From Punctularia strigosozonata HHB-11173 SS5 (taxonomy: Eukaryota; Basidiomycota; Agaricomycetes; Corticiales; Punctulariaceae): a stretch of DNA of 64,000 bases. The translations under genes and the position numbers were made by a program. Shown here one piece after another: positions 47,568 through 59,635 of this stretch. The first letter of the stretch is position 1, and each line of letters opens with the position of its first letter. The stretch covers positions 1,396,876 through 1,460,875 of the forward strand of contig NW_006767433.1 in the NCBI RefSeq assembly GCF_000264995.1, written 5' to 3'. Under the pieces are notes generated by a model, which was not told the DNA's origin, searched no databases, and worked only from the letters and a program-made list of their open reading frames with translations.

Positions 47568-48413
47568 ATGCGCTTCGCTACCCTCGCCGCTATCGCCAGC
47601 CTGTTCGCTGCCGCGAATGCGCACTTCCAGCTTCAGTTCCCCACTCCTCGTGGGCCTTTTGTTGAGGACGATGAGCCTCACTTCTGCGGTAAGCGTGTTC
47701 CGAGTTAATACAGACACACGATTGATTCGTTGGGCTTGTAGATGGCTACACTGACGCTGTCAGCAACCGCAGCACCTTCCCGCTGACTGGCGGGTTTATT
47801 TCGTTGAACAGCGAGCACCCGAAGTGGACGAGTGAGGTTTCTCCCTAAAGACTGCTTTACTTGCGCCTGACAGCAGTTCACAGTTGGCGTCTTGATCTCG
47901 ACTGTTCAAAACCCTAACTCGTTCGACAACTTCACAACGGCAAACAACCAGAGCCAGTTCGTCGTTCCTTTCCAGCAGAAAAACGGCGAGGGCCTGTTCT
48001 GCCTCGGCCCCATCGACATCGGAAACCTCGGTATCTCCGGTGTCAATGACGGCGCGAACGTTACCCTCGAGTTTGTCTTCGACGGCGGTGACGGCGATCT
48101 GTACCAGGTTTGCATCGATCACCTACGTCGTCGTATGCGCTGATACTCACATGCACAACTATCTCGTCCATAGTGCGCCGACCTAACTCTCTCGAGCAAC
48201 TTCACGGTGCCCTCCGGTACTGCCGGCAGCTGCTCTAATGTCACCGTGACCGAGGCATCGTCATCCGCGGGGGCGACAGCGACCTCTCCGTCTGGCTCCG
48301 CAAGCGGGTCCGCAGCCTCGTCAACGCAGACGGCCAGCAGCGCCGATACGCTCAGGATATCGGGCTTTACTGCGTTCCTTTTCGCCGCAGGAGGCGTACT
48401 TGCTGCGCTCTGA
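47568..48413 (+). CDS. BIM1/X325 copper-acquisition protein, LPMO-like, GPI type
   Basis: Four exons, 47568-47688, 47742-47831, 47884-48107 and 48174-48413, give 224 aa. An 18-residue signal peptide ends ANA, leaving His19 as the mature N terminus ([13 protein letters not shown]), the first ligand of a histidine-brace copper site. [20 protein letters not shown] and [10 protein letters not shown] fit the X325 family; the His in SEHPKW is a candidate second ligand. A Ser/Ala/Thr-rich stalk and a hydrophobic tail ([17 protein letters not shown]) indicate a GPI anchor. Family members such as Cryptococcus Bim1 bind copper and help CTR import rather than cut polysaccharide. The exon 3 acceptor has nearby alternatives. 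Confidence 0.88.
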
Positions 48414-48859
48414 GTTTTTCACACAGCTATTTGTGAGGGGAATAGGGGGCTTTGGGGCTGTGTAAGCGTCACGTTAAAACACATGGCTGTACAGTAATAC
48501 GATCGAGGGGATGACGAACCTTCTTTTGTCTCGCCGCGTAGTGACTCGTCAGCGCTGCGCAAACATGTTGGGGCCGCCCCCTGACAGGGTAGGCAATTGC
48601 GTGTGTCTCGCTCGGAGGTACGGCCGGATTGCGGCCTGAATTTGACTCCTCTTCATAGAGTTGCTGACACCTTGCCGTTGACGCGTGTCCGATGGCGGCT
48701 TATGGCGGACGCAGGGCTATGTAATCCAATCAAATGGCACTGTCATTGCTGTTCCGAGCGTGGCCGATATAACATCTCCGCACGACACAAAGGAGGCCCC
48801 GCTTTGGATTGTGTACTACGCCAGCAGGCTGTCCATGGGCGACCGCTCCTCGAGACGCG
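48414..48859. other. Intergenic, no gene recognised
   Basis: 446 bp; 3' end of the BIM1-like gene and promoter of the small unknown gene. Confidence 0.5.
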
Positions 48860-49396
48860 ATGCCAATAATTAAAATCCCATCCTTTATGCGCCGAAAACC
48901 GGAAGCGGCATGGGAAGTGGTAGACCATCGTATGGTAAACCCCGTGCCTATGCTTGACGAGGAAGAAGGTGAGCACTCATGGAGCGAACGTGGGATTGAA
49001 ACTCATAGTGCGAGGATCTGCAGACGTCCTGGAGCTAGTGGACATTGCCGATGAGGAGCTGAGGGCAACATACCTCTTCGATGTCCACAGACTCTCCAAA
49101 ACACAGCTGCGCAATGCTGTAGCGTTCGCTCAGCATCAACTCCGGGAGGAGTTGGAGCATAGCGGCGAGTTCAACGTCTTTATGATGGAGGGGTGAGTGG
49201 AAGGAAATCAATTGTGTTGTGACCAAGGCTGACACACGTTGTCCAATCCAGCTGGCAGTTAACTCTACTCCGGAAGGGGAAGAAGTTCCGGATCAAGATC
49301 CAATATCGCGGTCTTCCTGCGCGAGTGATAGGGAAGACGTCCCCGCCTGAGCCACCACCATTTCTCGACCTGCTATGTACCTTGGCGCTCAGTTGA
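48860..49396 (+). CDS. Small hypothetical protein
   Basis: Not recognised. Three exons, 48860-48968, 49009-49192 and 49252-49396, give 145 aa with phase kept and GT-AG ends. The product is a mixed-charge, soluble protein, with a helix-like stretch LVDIADEELRATYLFDVHRL, a second TQLRNAVAFAQHQLREELE, then a basic strand-rich RKGKKFRIKIQYRGLP and a Pro-rich end. The first intron is only 40 nt. No signal peptide or membrane span. It faces the sulfurtransferase gene. Confidence 0.6.
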
Positions 49397-49547
49397 GGAA
49401 ATCCGAGGGAATGCACGACGTATTTATATCGCAGCATGTGTATAACAGTAGAACCGCACGTACCACTCACTCCATGTATGTCTGTACACAAGGTTGATGT
49501 CGATCCTCGCATGTAACAAGTAGCATTGAAACAAGTAGCCGATACAT

Positions 49548-50863
49548 CTATGCAGCCTTCTCGATGACGCTGGATGCCCTCGATGCATACCCGGTCCAAG
49601 ACTATTCACAATCCGTCAGCAATCGTGGTGAGTGGATGTACAATGACATACCTCATCGTACAGGGCGATTTTAGGAACCTCGAGAAGCTTCAAGCCGAGC
49701 CACAGCACTCCGGCCGTCATACCGCTGCCGCAAGTTGTGACGACGCGCCGCTCGCCTTGCTTGACCTGCCGCCCAAACTCAGGGCCCAGGACATCCAATA
49801 GCTCTTTTTCAAGCTCGGCAGGTGACTTGAATGTGGTGTACTTCTCATCCGAGTTCGAAATGTCGTTCGATTGGAGGAATGCGTTGAATGGTAGAGAGAA
49901 GGAGTTCGGAATATGCCCAGAAGACATGCCGGATCGTGGTTCAGGATCCGTACCTAGCCAGCTACCCAAGGAAAAGTCAGAAATGCAACCCGAAGCTGCA
50001 TCGGGTCGTGCTTACCGACCACGAGACCGAGCGTCCAATACCAGCTCAGCTTCAGGACTCGCGGTGGGCTGTCGCTCCGAGTTCGCGACAATATCCTCAT
50101 AACCTGCACAGGGATGAAGCGTGCCTCGTCGCACCACCTCAGTCGCGACTTACCCCGGACAACATGCTCGTCCAATGTTGGCGTCGGGTACGCAGTCTTT
50201 TCTGGGGTCTTGATAGGGCCGGATTCGGTATCATAGCCAGCGACTATCCAGGCAGGCAGACCACCGTTCAGGACGGATGAGTTCGCATGCCCAAATGCCC
50301 TGAACTGTTTCACCAAGAACCGTGTTGACAAGCAGCACGGCATTGCAATTGTAGGTGGCGCCTCACCATGTATAGAGCGCGTGGAGAGGAGAAAACGCCA
50401 TGTGTATCATAACTGCAATTAAGGAATGTCATGGAAGAAACCAGCGACGAGGGAACTACGAACATAACTACCCGGGAAGAGGGCTCAATGCCGAACTCCT
50501 CTGTCGTAGTTTAAGCGATGTCGGGCTCATGACAATGAAGAACGAACATGACATACCGCACGCATCTGCGAATACGCGAGGAGCGGGCAGCATATGTTTT
50601 AATCCAAGCTCATGTTTGCTAGCCACGGCGTCCAGGTCCAAGAACTGAGCGCCAGGGATTCTCTTTGCAAGGAGTTCCTCTTTCGGTTTGCGAGGAGATC
50701 CTGGCATGAACCAGCTCGCGTCCAGCACCTTGGCGCCCGAGTTCTCAAGCTCCTTCAGCTCATGAGGGCTCACGAGAAGAGGAGCAGTAGACATGGCTCG
50801 GGTAGAATGATAGGACAGGGACGATAGCGATCGTCCAGCGAATTTCAGGCCGCGTACAAGCAT
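49548..50863 (-). CDS. TUM1: 3-mercaptopyruvate/thiosulfate sulfurtransferase
   Basis: Two-rhodanese-domain enzyme; in yeast TUM1 passes sulfur toward tRNA thiolation. Seven exons: 50557-50863, 50464-50500, 50367-50412, 50154-50304, 50016-50103, 49652-49961 and 49548-49601; 330 aa. Domain 1 has VLDASWFMPG and VVIYDTHGVFSSPR; domain 2 has LVLDARSRGRWLGTDPEPR and the active loop TTCGSGMTA. CGSG(V/M)T is the mercaptopyruvate type rather than CRKGVT of thiosulfate enzymes. The first 25 residues (MLVRGLKFAGRSLSSLSYHS) look like a mitochondrial presequence, with an in-frame Met right after it that could give a cytosolic form. Divergent from VMA5, 83 bp apart. Confidence 0.93.
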
Positions 50864-50946
50864 GATGACAACCTGTGGCAGAGTGACGCGCTCGCTGGAC
50901 GAACGCATGCGGGCTGCCTACCACTCGATCTTGCAGGTCTCTAGCC

Positions 50947-52629
50947 ATGCCCTCAGATCAGTCCACTTGGCTCATATCTGCACCAAACGACGGAGATGCG
51001 GAGGGTCTAGTTCCCGAGGTTGCTAGTAAACTAGCCCAAGTATCGCGGTCCTATTCGAAGGGAAATGTAGCGCAGCTTACCATCCCAACATTCAAAGTCG
51101 GTTCCATCCGTATCGTGATCAACAGTGGATTCATGCCTGACACGTACTCAGACCGGGACATTGGACGGCTTGATATCTCTTTCCGAGGATCTCCCTAAGC
51201 AAGATAGCTATTTCACGGCTACTGTCGCGAAGATCGTGGATACGCTCCGCAATCTCCTGAACAACGACAACTCGAAGCTGCAGCACCACATTCTCGTCAA
51301 TGAGAGGACAGTGGACGAATATCTTCTCAGAGACTGGCGATGGAATGAGGGTCGATACGGCGTGCAGAAGAGTCTGCGAGAGATGACAGATATATTGAAC
51401 AAGGCGAGTCTAACCAAGGACGTGCCTACAATTGCTATCCCATGCTGATGCAACGATGCAGGAGATCAGCTCCATCGACAATGTCATGAAGACCAAGCTG
51501 AACAACTACAACATCGCGAAGGGTTCACTCGTCCAAATGCAGCGCAAGAGGACGTAAGTACGTTCCCTCTCGCGAACCACCCGAAGGCCGGGCTTATATC
51601 TATGATCCAAGTGGGAATCTGTCCGTGAGGTCTCTGGCGGATGTGGTCCAGAAGGACCAGTTCATACAGGACTCGGAGTACTTGGAAACTCTTTTGGTCG
51701 CTGTTCCGAAGTGAGTACTCAACTCGCACTCGATACGATTCCCGCTCACGAGGGCGCAATAGGAGCTCTGTGAAAGATTGGAATGCGAAATACGAGCGAT
51801 TGTCCAGCATGGTGGTACCACGGTCTTCAAGGTCAGGATCCGACTTGTGGTGCCGTGAGATCCTGCTGACGCGTCGTTGCAGCGTGGTTGCATCCGACGA
51901 TGAATACTCCCTGTGCAGCGTCGTAATATTCAGGCGCGTGCACGACGAATTTGTACAAAAATGCCGGGAGAATAAGTATGTTAAAACTTTACGCGTCCCG
52001 CAGGGTACTGACGTGCTCCACCCTCTGCTAGGTTCATTGTTCGAGACTTCGTATACACCGACGATGTTCTCTCGAAGCAGGAAGAAGAGCTGCAAATTGC
52101 GGAGGCGACGGAGAAGGAGCTATGGGTCAGTGCCCGGTTATTCACCTCATCAATTGGACTAGCTTACGATGGTTCCCTGCAGACCGAATTGCTCCAGCTC
52201 TCCAGGACAAATTTCTCGGAAGCTTTCCAGCTTCTTGTTCATTTGAAGGTCATTCGACTGTACGTCGAGAGCGTCCTTCGATATGGCCTGCCTGCGAACT
52301 ATACTGGAGTTGTCGTGAAGGTGCGCCGATGCATCTCTCGTTGAGTTTTGCTCATTTGACCGAACCATCTTATCGCCAGCCCGAATCCAAAACGACCAGC
52401 AAAGCGTTGAAGGCCCTAATTGATCACTTCAAATACTTGGGACCCCGGTCCAACGGCTTGAAGACGAAGTCCAGCACGGGTACTGATGAATTGGCCGGCG
52501 AATACGCGCACCTGCTGGAGCAGGAGTACTTCGACTTCGTGATGTTTGAGGTGCGTCCACATTGATACTTCTACTAATAGAGCGCGCAATGACGACCATC
52601 GTCTTAAGGTCCCCTGGGTGGAGTACTGA
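50947..52629 (+). CDS. VMA5: V-type proton ATPase subunit C
   Basis: Stalk subunit that joins V1 to V0 and is released on reversible disassembly of the vacuolar pump. Ten exons: 50947-51096, 51152-51403, 51462-51553, 51612-51710, 51763-51831, 51883-51975, 52032-52125, 52183-52320, 52380-52550 and 52609-52629; 392 aa, the family length. [45 protein letters not shown] and the ending [13 protein letters not shown] are diagnostic. Intron 2 begins gcgagt (GC-AG). The last exon is 21 nt. Strongly supported. Confidence 0.96.
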
Positions 52630-52917
52630 GAGTGAGGTGAAGGGTATTCCGTGCACTCGGACAGTAAATAATCCAAAGGATCCCTCGCATTACAAGTTGA
52701 ACGGTGATATAATATATAGCCACGATTTTGGACTATTGACAAACATGATCAATAATGAACTAGGATGAAGCGTCTACTATTGTCCTCGTCCATACAGCCG
52801 TTGAATCGCTACTGATGAGTGTACGCAGTACCATGGTTTGAGACATTTGAGACATTTGATAATCGTCCGTCAAGGCGATATGGCTTGAAAATTCGTTTTT
52901 GGCAGCAATGGAACACC

Positions 52918-55900
52918 TTAAAGACCAAGGTTAGAGATAACCCTCGAAACCTCCTCGACAGCCTCGTCGTCGAGAACACGTCCACCCCGCCGTATGGATT
53001 GCTGCGCGCCGGAGTTCAGCGACGACCGTTGGGACATGGGCTGCCCGTAGACGCTAGGGAAAGACGGCGCGGTCATTGACGTCGGGCTGCCGTTGTCGTC
53101 GCCGTTCGAGGTAGTGGGCGAGTCAGGGGGCTGTATGCTAGACGACTCGGTGATACGCGACAGAGACATAGTCGTGGTCAAGTCTAAGGATTGTGCACGG
53201 TTCTGAATCGTGCGGGGCTTGCCAAACTTGTCGCTCTTGATCTTTGACTCCAGCAAGGAATCCGACCCACGTTTCAATGCGTCTTCACTATGGCTATGAC
53301 GCTGACGATGGTAACCCGTTCCCTGAAGAGCGCAGTCAATGTCGTGTTTTATCGAAAAACTGAACAAGACACGTACAATAGGAGGTAGCGGAGTCCAGAA
53401 GTCCTCGCTTTCCTGGGTTCCGGGGAATGACGATCGAGGCGAGTCCATCTCGTCGTGCTGCTCCAGATTGTACACATACGAAGGCGTGCCATTGAATAGC
53501 GCTTTCACATCTGGAGATGAAGCTGCCAATCGCAACCTCCTATCCACCAAGGATTCCGAGGGTCGCCCGAGATCCGCAGATTCTGGCCGAAAAGTCAGTA
53601 CAGTCAACCAGCGTATATCCATAAGACATACCGCGAGTGCGCGTAGTTGCTAGCAACTTGCTGTCGAAGTGAGGGAAGGCCTCCGCGAATGAATCGCCGC
53701 GCTTGTGCGTGTGCGCTGTCGGAGACGGATAGACGTGGACATTGTGGTCCAAGAGGAATTGTTCCAGTAGCTCCCTTGCTGACATGAGAAAATCGGTATT
53801 GCTCCGCTGGCAACGGAACTTGAAGGAGCATTCCGCAGGAGATTCGGCGCCATCACGACCCATTCCGCCGCTGAGCGATTTGATATTGGGCGACACAACG
53901 AGCTGAAACTCTTGCTTGATGCGCTCAACGAACTGCGCAAACTCAGGAGAGGCGCAGAGTCTCGGAAGATCAGCGTGCGGGGGAACCGCCATATCGGCCT
54001 CGAAGGGGACATGATCCTGCGAAAGCGGTTAGATGGAGATGAGGAGGTCCTATCTGCCCAGTATGGAACCCACCAGGAGCATAGCAGATGCCATCTGTAC
54101 TTGGCTTTCGGGACCAAAGATAGTGACCACGTCGGAAGCCGTCTCTTTATCTGGGAATCGAACACGAGAATTGGTCTTTTGTTCGATATCGTGTATGAAG
54201 ATGCTCTTCTCGCCCAAGAGGATACGATGATACCGCCGCGGGATAGAAACCGTCTCGATTATGAAATCCTTGTCCTTCGGGTTCACGAGCTCCATCACGG
54301 ACTGCTTAAGATGCTCTAGATTCGCAGCGTTCTTCGCGGGCGTTCTTGCGACCACGTTGTCTTCGTTATCGTTGTAGCCACCGAGAGCAGCGAACTCCTC
54401 GGCGTTCGAGAACTTGACGTACACGCCATACTTCTTCATGATACGCTGAATGCTCCTACCACCGACACCAATGATGCGTTTGTGGTACGACTCCGGTACA
54501 TGGAAGGAAATCTCAGCGGGAAGCTCCTCCTGAAGCATGTTAAGCCCAGCGAGGACGTTTCCATCATTGCCGGCAATGTCGATTAGGAAGTTGTGATCGT
54601 TGAAGGTTTCGAATTTGATTTTCACGCCGGTGTTCTGCATGATCTTGTTGATTTTTCCGTTCTTCTTTCCGCTAATGAATTCACGATGTTCGTTCGCGAG
54701 TTCAATCTGAACGCGGATCTCGTGGTGGAAGGGCTGCTCGAGTATTGAGCATCGGCTCTGGAATAATAGTGGGTGGTTGGGCATCTCACCTTCACGACGT
54801 CAAGGTCAAGGATCATGGAGATAGCAGCACGAATCTCGTGCTCCATACCGTGCATCTCGAAGCACATGTTTTTGAATACAACCTCGGCGCCGGTGACAGA
54901 AGAAATGGATGGAAGCAGTGCAGCAACTTGTGCGGCTGTCAGAGTCGGCGGTGGCATGAGGGGGTTGAATTGTACAGGCAGAAGCCAGAAGGATGCGGTG
55001 TAGTATAGGCATGCCTGCACGTCGGTGATGAGTATCAAGGCAGAGCAGAGGCAAGGGACACGCACCAGCTGCATAACAGAACGGATGGTTCTGGAGATAT
55101 TAACACGATGGTCGCCGAATACAGTGATTAAACTGGTCGAACTACCGATAGGTGGGAACTGAATGAAAGTCGCGTTATCGCTCATGATCGTCCGGAGATC
55201 GTCTGCGCGATCTGTGACCATCCAGTCCAGCTTGCGAGGGAGGATCGCGGTGTCTCGCGAGATGACCGCCGTACCCTTGCTGGTTGCGACTTGAAACAGC
55301 ATGTCCCGGGCACGTTGTACGCCGAAGAACTCTCCGGTAATCCATATGGTGTTTGGGCTGAGGCGAAGGGGCACACCCGGCTGCGTTGACGAAGGGACTT
55401 CGGGGCCGATCAGGCCTTGGAGCGGAGATGGATAATAGATGTTCGTGCCCGTTTCCTCCTGGATGGTCTGGAGCATGTTCCGCTTTCGGCCAGCGATGAT
55501 AGCGTGCAGTTTTCGGTCGATCTCAATCGACTCTCCATGCAAGCCACCAAATTCGTCGAGCATGACCAGGAGGCGAACCCTGGCCATGTCGATGGAGTCC
55601 CCTTGACCCGTGATGACGAGCTCACAAACGCGTTCCGTTTCGAGACCAGACCAGCCGGCACTGTTGCTGATCCCATCCGGTGGAGTGCGCGTTGAAAGAG
55701 AAAAGGGGCTATTGACAACGGCGATGTGTGCGCCAGTCTGGCTAGCGATGTCGTCCAGGCGCGTGCGAACTTCCGTCTTGATAGTAGGCTTTGTGGTCGG
55801 CGAATCGAGAATTTCGGAACGAGGGACTTTGATGGCGGCACGGCTCTGAAGGGGACGAGTTTGGGTGGCGGCACTCAAATGACCGCCTGCAGATACACTT

Positions 55901-56229
55901 ACTGGGATAGGACAGTCCTTCAAGATCATACCTCGACCAGCCATAACCTGGTTATATGCCCCAGTCACAAGAAAATTCCATCCCTTGCCACCGTCGGCGA
56001 TGGCGACCGAAACATGGCATCCACGTAAAGTCATGACCACCATCGCGAGATTCTGGACCGCCTCTGCATCTGAAGCAGAGGGCGCCAGATGAATGTCCGA
56101 AGCGAACCCGTTGCTCGGAACCTTCGTCAGAGGATCTACCGGACTCGCGGCGAAGTCGAGCGAATGCTCTTTCCTGGGGACGCCATGAGGATGCCTGGGG
56201 AGAGTGAAAGACGTGGTGTACACATCCAT
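52918..56229 (-). CDS. Multi-KH-domain RNA-binding protein (Khd4/BicC-like)
   Basis: Seven exons: 55903-56229, 55066-55845, 55014-54790, 54074-54733, 53632-54016, 53377-53582 and 52918-53322; 995 aa. Several KH repeats are visible by their GxxG-loop helices: IIAGRKRNMLQTIQEETG, EFISGKKNGKINKIMQ, RIIGVGGRSIQRIMKKYG and RILLGEKSIFIHDIEQ, with further degenerate copies. The C-terminal 230 residues are Ser/Pro-rich. Several introns are multiples of three without stops, so one long open frame (54622-56229) hides them; the GT-AG ends and loss of odd hydrophobic inserts favour splicing. Layout fits the basidiomycete family of Ustilago Khd4 or animal Bicaudal-C. Binds mRNA; targets unknown. Confidence 0.82.
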
Positions 56230-56674
56230 CCCAGCTCCCAGGTTTTCAAGAAATTTTTGGTTTGCTGACGAGCGCTAGAGCGACCTCCGGGAAGTGTCGC
56301 GGTGTCGTTGTAATACTAGTTGTGCAAATAGTGTGACAGCGTTAAATGCGAACAGGGACTGCGTTGAGTGAAGGGTATGATGGTTGCGGGGGGTATTGAA
56401 GATATGGTATCAGGCCCGTCCAGAGTTCAAGGTGCCGATATACTTGACCGGAGACGGAGCCGCAAGGGAAGAGAAGGGAGAGTCTGAGCAAGGAACGCGG
56501 GACGAAGCTGGATCAGCCTTGCATCACGACCCTCTAACACCCTTACTGTATAACAGCAACGTCAGCGACTACTCCGTTCCCCAAGTTCTAGGCCTCGGCC
56601 CGCCGCTCAGATGTGACACCGCTCAGCATTGGGAGCATGCCGTAATTTACAAAATGTCGAGGCACGGATCAGTA
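56230..56674. other. Intergenic, no gene recognised
   Basis: 445 bp upstream of the KH gene and downstream of the ubiquitin-ligase gene, both on the minus strand. Confidence 0.5.
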
Positions 56675-58422
56675 TCATAATTCGTCTACAATCTCGAAAA
56701 GATCTACCGGCTCCCACTCGTTCTCCTCCGAGTTGAAGTCAAATAACTTCGAGAAGCACCGTCTGCCCGGCGTCGAGAAATGCACGTAGGGGTTAGAGGC
56801 CAAAAGCTTCTCGCCGCACCTGTAACAAAAATGCGTCTTACATTTGCCGCAAGTCATCTGGAGGAATAGAAGTAAACATGGGCGTGAGAGGAAACACACA
56901 CAAGTGGTACTCACATGGTTGCAACCGTGACTCTTCTCGACATGGACTCGACATGTCGGGCATGCCATAGTGGACCTTTGAGTGAAGAGTATATCAGTTA
57001 GTGTATCTGTGGGGTATGCCAAGTAGCAGGGAAAACAACTCACGCTTCGAGCCATGCCCTATTGGCCTGATCTTCCTTGAACCTTGCAACAAGCTTGAGC
57101 ACATTGGCCCTTCCATATCGCTGTTCGATCTCCAATCGCTTGCGAGAACCCTCGGATGCATTCATGTAATCCGACAAAAAGCTGTCAGTTACCGAGAGCG
57201 CGCATTCGGAAATCGGGCCATGCCTGGGCGCGAGTCGTTAGTCAATTCAAGGCTCATCGTTGGTCGACGATAATCTCTCACCAGGTTCTTCGACAATATG
57301 CGCAGAAAGAGTAGTTGCACGTCTGACATGTGCGTAATCGCTCCCAGCCCGTCCCATCCATTGCATCTGCGCCCTTGGGACCTGGAACGGGCGTCTGGCA
57401 TACCGCCACCGGACAATGTATGATAGTCGGATCTAGATGCATGGCCGATGAGAATTGTGTCATACCTATGGGAGAAACAGGAAACTAACCCTTTTCCAGT
57501 TCCTGCTTCTGTCTCAGCCATTTCCACCGCGTCACCTCCTTGTCCATCAACACCCTCCTCACTTCCTCCTCATTCGCCGCTCTCGCCGCCTTCACGCATG
57601 CCGGATCCGGGCACGTTACTCTGCTGACATCTCCCTCCTCTACGCAGAGCCTCCAGAAGTCTTCCAGACACGATCGGCAGAATATATGTCCGCACGACAG
57701 CACGATGCATTTTGAGCCCTTTACGGACGTTAGACAGACTTGGCACTCGTAGGCGTTTTGCGAGAACCGAGTGGCTTGGAGAACGGAGTCATGATGTAGC
57801 AGCAGCGGCGCGAGCAACTGAGGGGCTGGGGTCGATAGACTGGCGATCAGATGAATAATTGCAGACCGCGATCATGTGTGTGCGCTCACCGTATGACACC
57901 ACTCTCGTCTATCAAGTCGAGCGATCGCAGAAAGTCAGAGCTACGTATCCATTCTACCCATTCGTACAGTACGCCTTCCGGTGCGTTCCATTTCTGCAGC
58001 AACTTCTCTTGGAGAAGATGTATGCGGGGTAGCCAGCTCGAAGTGGCACGGATCCACAGAATCCGCGGCGGGGCATAGACAGGGTAATCTGGAGGGAGGA
58101 CCAAACTCAGGAGCACCGGAGGGAGAGTCTTGAGAGATATTGATTGTTTATGTACGTCTGGTGTCGCGGAATCCTCCGAGATTAGCGGGATGGTGCCGTC
58201 GTTGACAATTTCAGCTGGCATGGAGCAGCCAAGATCGACGGGTATGTCGAGCTTCACAATCTCATTCGTCGGATCTCTAGACACGAAGTCCGGGTATATC
58301 GACTGTCCAATGACCGTTCATCAGTTTGGTGCTCGGTGATGCGCAGGTAGACGGCGTACCTCAAGCACCTCCCATTCTTCTCGCTGCAAATTCCGACAAT
58401 TCTCGAAGTCCTCTTCAAACAT
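56675..58422 (-). CDS. ITT1: RWD-RBR E3 ubiquitin ligase (ITT1/RNF14 type)
   Basis: RING-HECT hybrid ligase that takes ubiquitin on a cysteine before transfer; RNF14-type members act on stalled translation factors. Seven exons: 58360-58422, 57900-58302, 57490-57825, 57282-57432, 57044-57223, 56915-56975 and 56675-56857; 458 aa. An RWD domain fills residues 1-150 (EVLESIYPDF is its start). RING1: CQVCLTSVKG...CGHIFCRSCLEDFW. The in-between region has CPVAVCQTPV and CQTCNYSFCAYCRRTWHG. RING2: CPTCRVHVEKSHGCNHMTC, where the Cys in KSHGCNHMTC is the expected catalytic position, then HFCYRCGE. The exon 2-3 join was picked from two options by phase. Confidence 0.92.
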
Positions 58423-58864
58423 TCTCCTTATGGATTGCCTTGAGTCAACTCGGTCGGTGGCGCAGGCAAATACAGGGACGAACAGGAGTAAGCTGACTCA
58501 TGGCGAGCGAACTTGGATGGGAGGAAAGATGGTCAACACAGCCACTCGGTCCGGCGGAGCGTGCATATTTCGATTTGCAGTCACAGCTCAAATTAAGTTG
58601 AGTCGATTTGGCACAAATACCCCATAAAATACAGATAAAGGAGAGAGGAAAAGGTCTACTATGATATGGCGGGAGGAGTTGTATCCAGGATAGGTGTCAA
58701 TGCTGAGGTATTACAATGCATCGTCGTGCAGAGCAGAGATCATTGGATGGACGTCGGAATCACGGCGAATCGATATAGTAACCCAACGCAGAACGGGGAT
58801 GTGCTGCTTGAATGTGTGAGATGGACAGAAGCAAGGGTGCCGATGCTTGTAGCAGCCGGAGATA
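58423..58864. other. Intergenic, no gene recognised
   Basis: 442 bp between two minus-strand genes; promoter of the ubiquitin-ligase gene and 3' end of the next. Confidence 0.5.
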
Positions 58865-59635
58865 TCAGGGTTGGGAGGTCCTGTCGTCGTGCGTCTGGAC
58901 TTCGCGCCGGCGACTCAACACCAGCGATCGAAGCAATCTGTCACGGAATCGGAACGTCAATTGTATGCGCCAACAATACGGAGATAGCACATACTTGTTC
59001 GTGTTCTCATACCGCTCCCTCACGCGTTGGCTCTCGGCTTCATCTGCCTCTAACGGGCTCGTCTTCCTCTGTGGCGACAAGCCGCTTCTCGACCTCTCCG
59101 AATCCCACGAGCGCTCTTCGAATAGAGCATGTGCATTTTCATGCGAATGAGAAGGTCCACCGTGGTTTGACGCGGCGGATGCGGATGGCGGAGTCGCAGC
59201 CCTATGCAGTGGCGAATCTTCGATTTGCCCTAACCCTCGTGACTTAATATGTTGTTGCTGCTGTATGTGCAAGCTGTGCAAGCTATGCAACAGCCCGTTG
59301 GTTCTCCGGTACTGCCAGGCGTTTTCCATAAGGTGTTGCTGCGGAGATGTATCTAATGGCGTGCCCTTCGCCGTCTGCAACTGTCTCGATGGTCCCGCAC
59401 GGGGGTGGCTTTGAACATCGGTATCGGCGTCAAAGCTGTCTTCGTCTTCGGGACGATGGTGCGTCCATCCTCGGAGTTGCCCGTCTAGAGTTGGTGCAAG
59501 TGTTCTGAGGCGCTTGGTATGACGATGGAGGGGATCCTCGATGGGCCCGAGTCCAAGGGGCCATGTAGACTCCGCAGGCGTCTCCGATAGTAAATGGGGT
59601 GGCGGAGACGAGGGCCGTTGGCGTTTCAGCATCAT
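58865..59635 (-). CDS. Hypothetical nuclear-type protein, His/Ser/Arg-rich
   Basis: Not recognised. Exons 58995-59635 and 58865-58937 join in phase to give 237 aa. The N terminus MMLKRQRPSSPPP and a later HTKRLR look like nuclear localisation signals. The middle has HSLHSLHIQQQQHIKSRG; the region near residues 185-215 is charged and probably helical (EADEAESQRVRERYENTNK), running on over the splice site into LLRSLVLSRRREVQ. The intron has good ends (gtatgt, gacag). No membrane span. Divergent from WDR70, 278 bp apart. Confidence 0.65.
   Translation of the reverse strand: MMLKRQRPSSPPPHLLSETPAESTWPLGLGPIEDPLHRHTKRLRTLAPTLDGQLRGWTHHRPEDEDSFDADTDVQSHPRAGPSRQLQTAKGTPLDTSPQQHLMENAWQYRRTNGLLHSLHSLHIQQQQHIKSRGLGQIEDSPLHRAATPPSASAASNHGGPSHSHENAHALFEERSWDSERSRSGLSPQRKTSPLEADEAESQRVRERYENTNKYVLSPYCWRIQLTFRFRDRLLRSLVLSRRREVQTHDDRTSQP

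Noticed and set aside
54622-56229. Single uninterrupted 535-codon frame taken as one exon of the KH gene
   Set aside because: It contains three segments with strong GT-AG ends whose removal keeps frame and deletes odd inserts, and it runs past the splice site before the next KH repeat.
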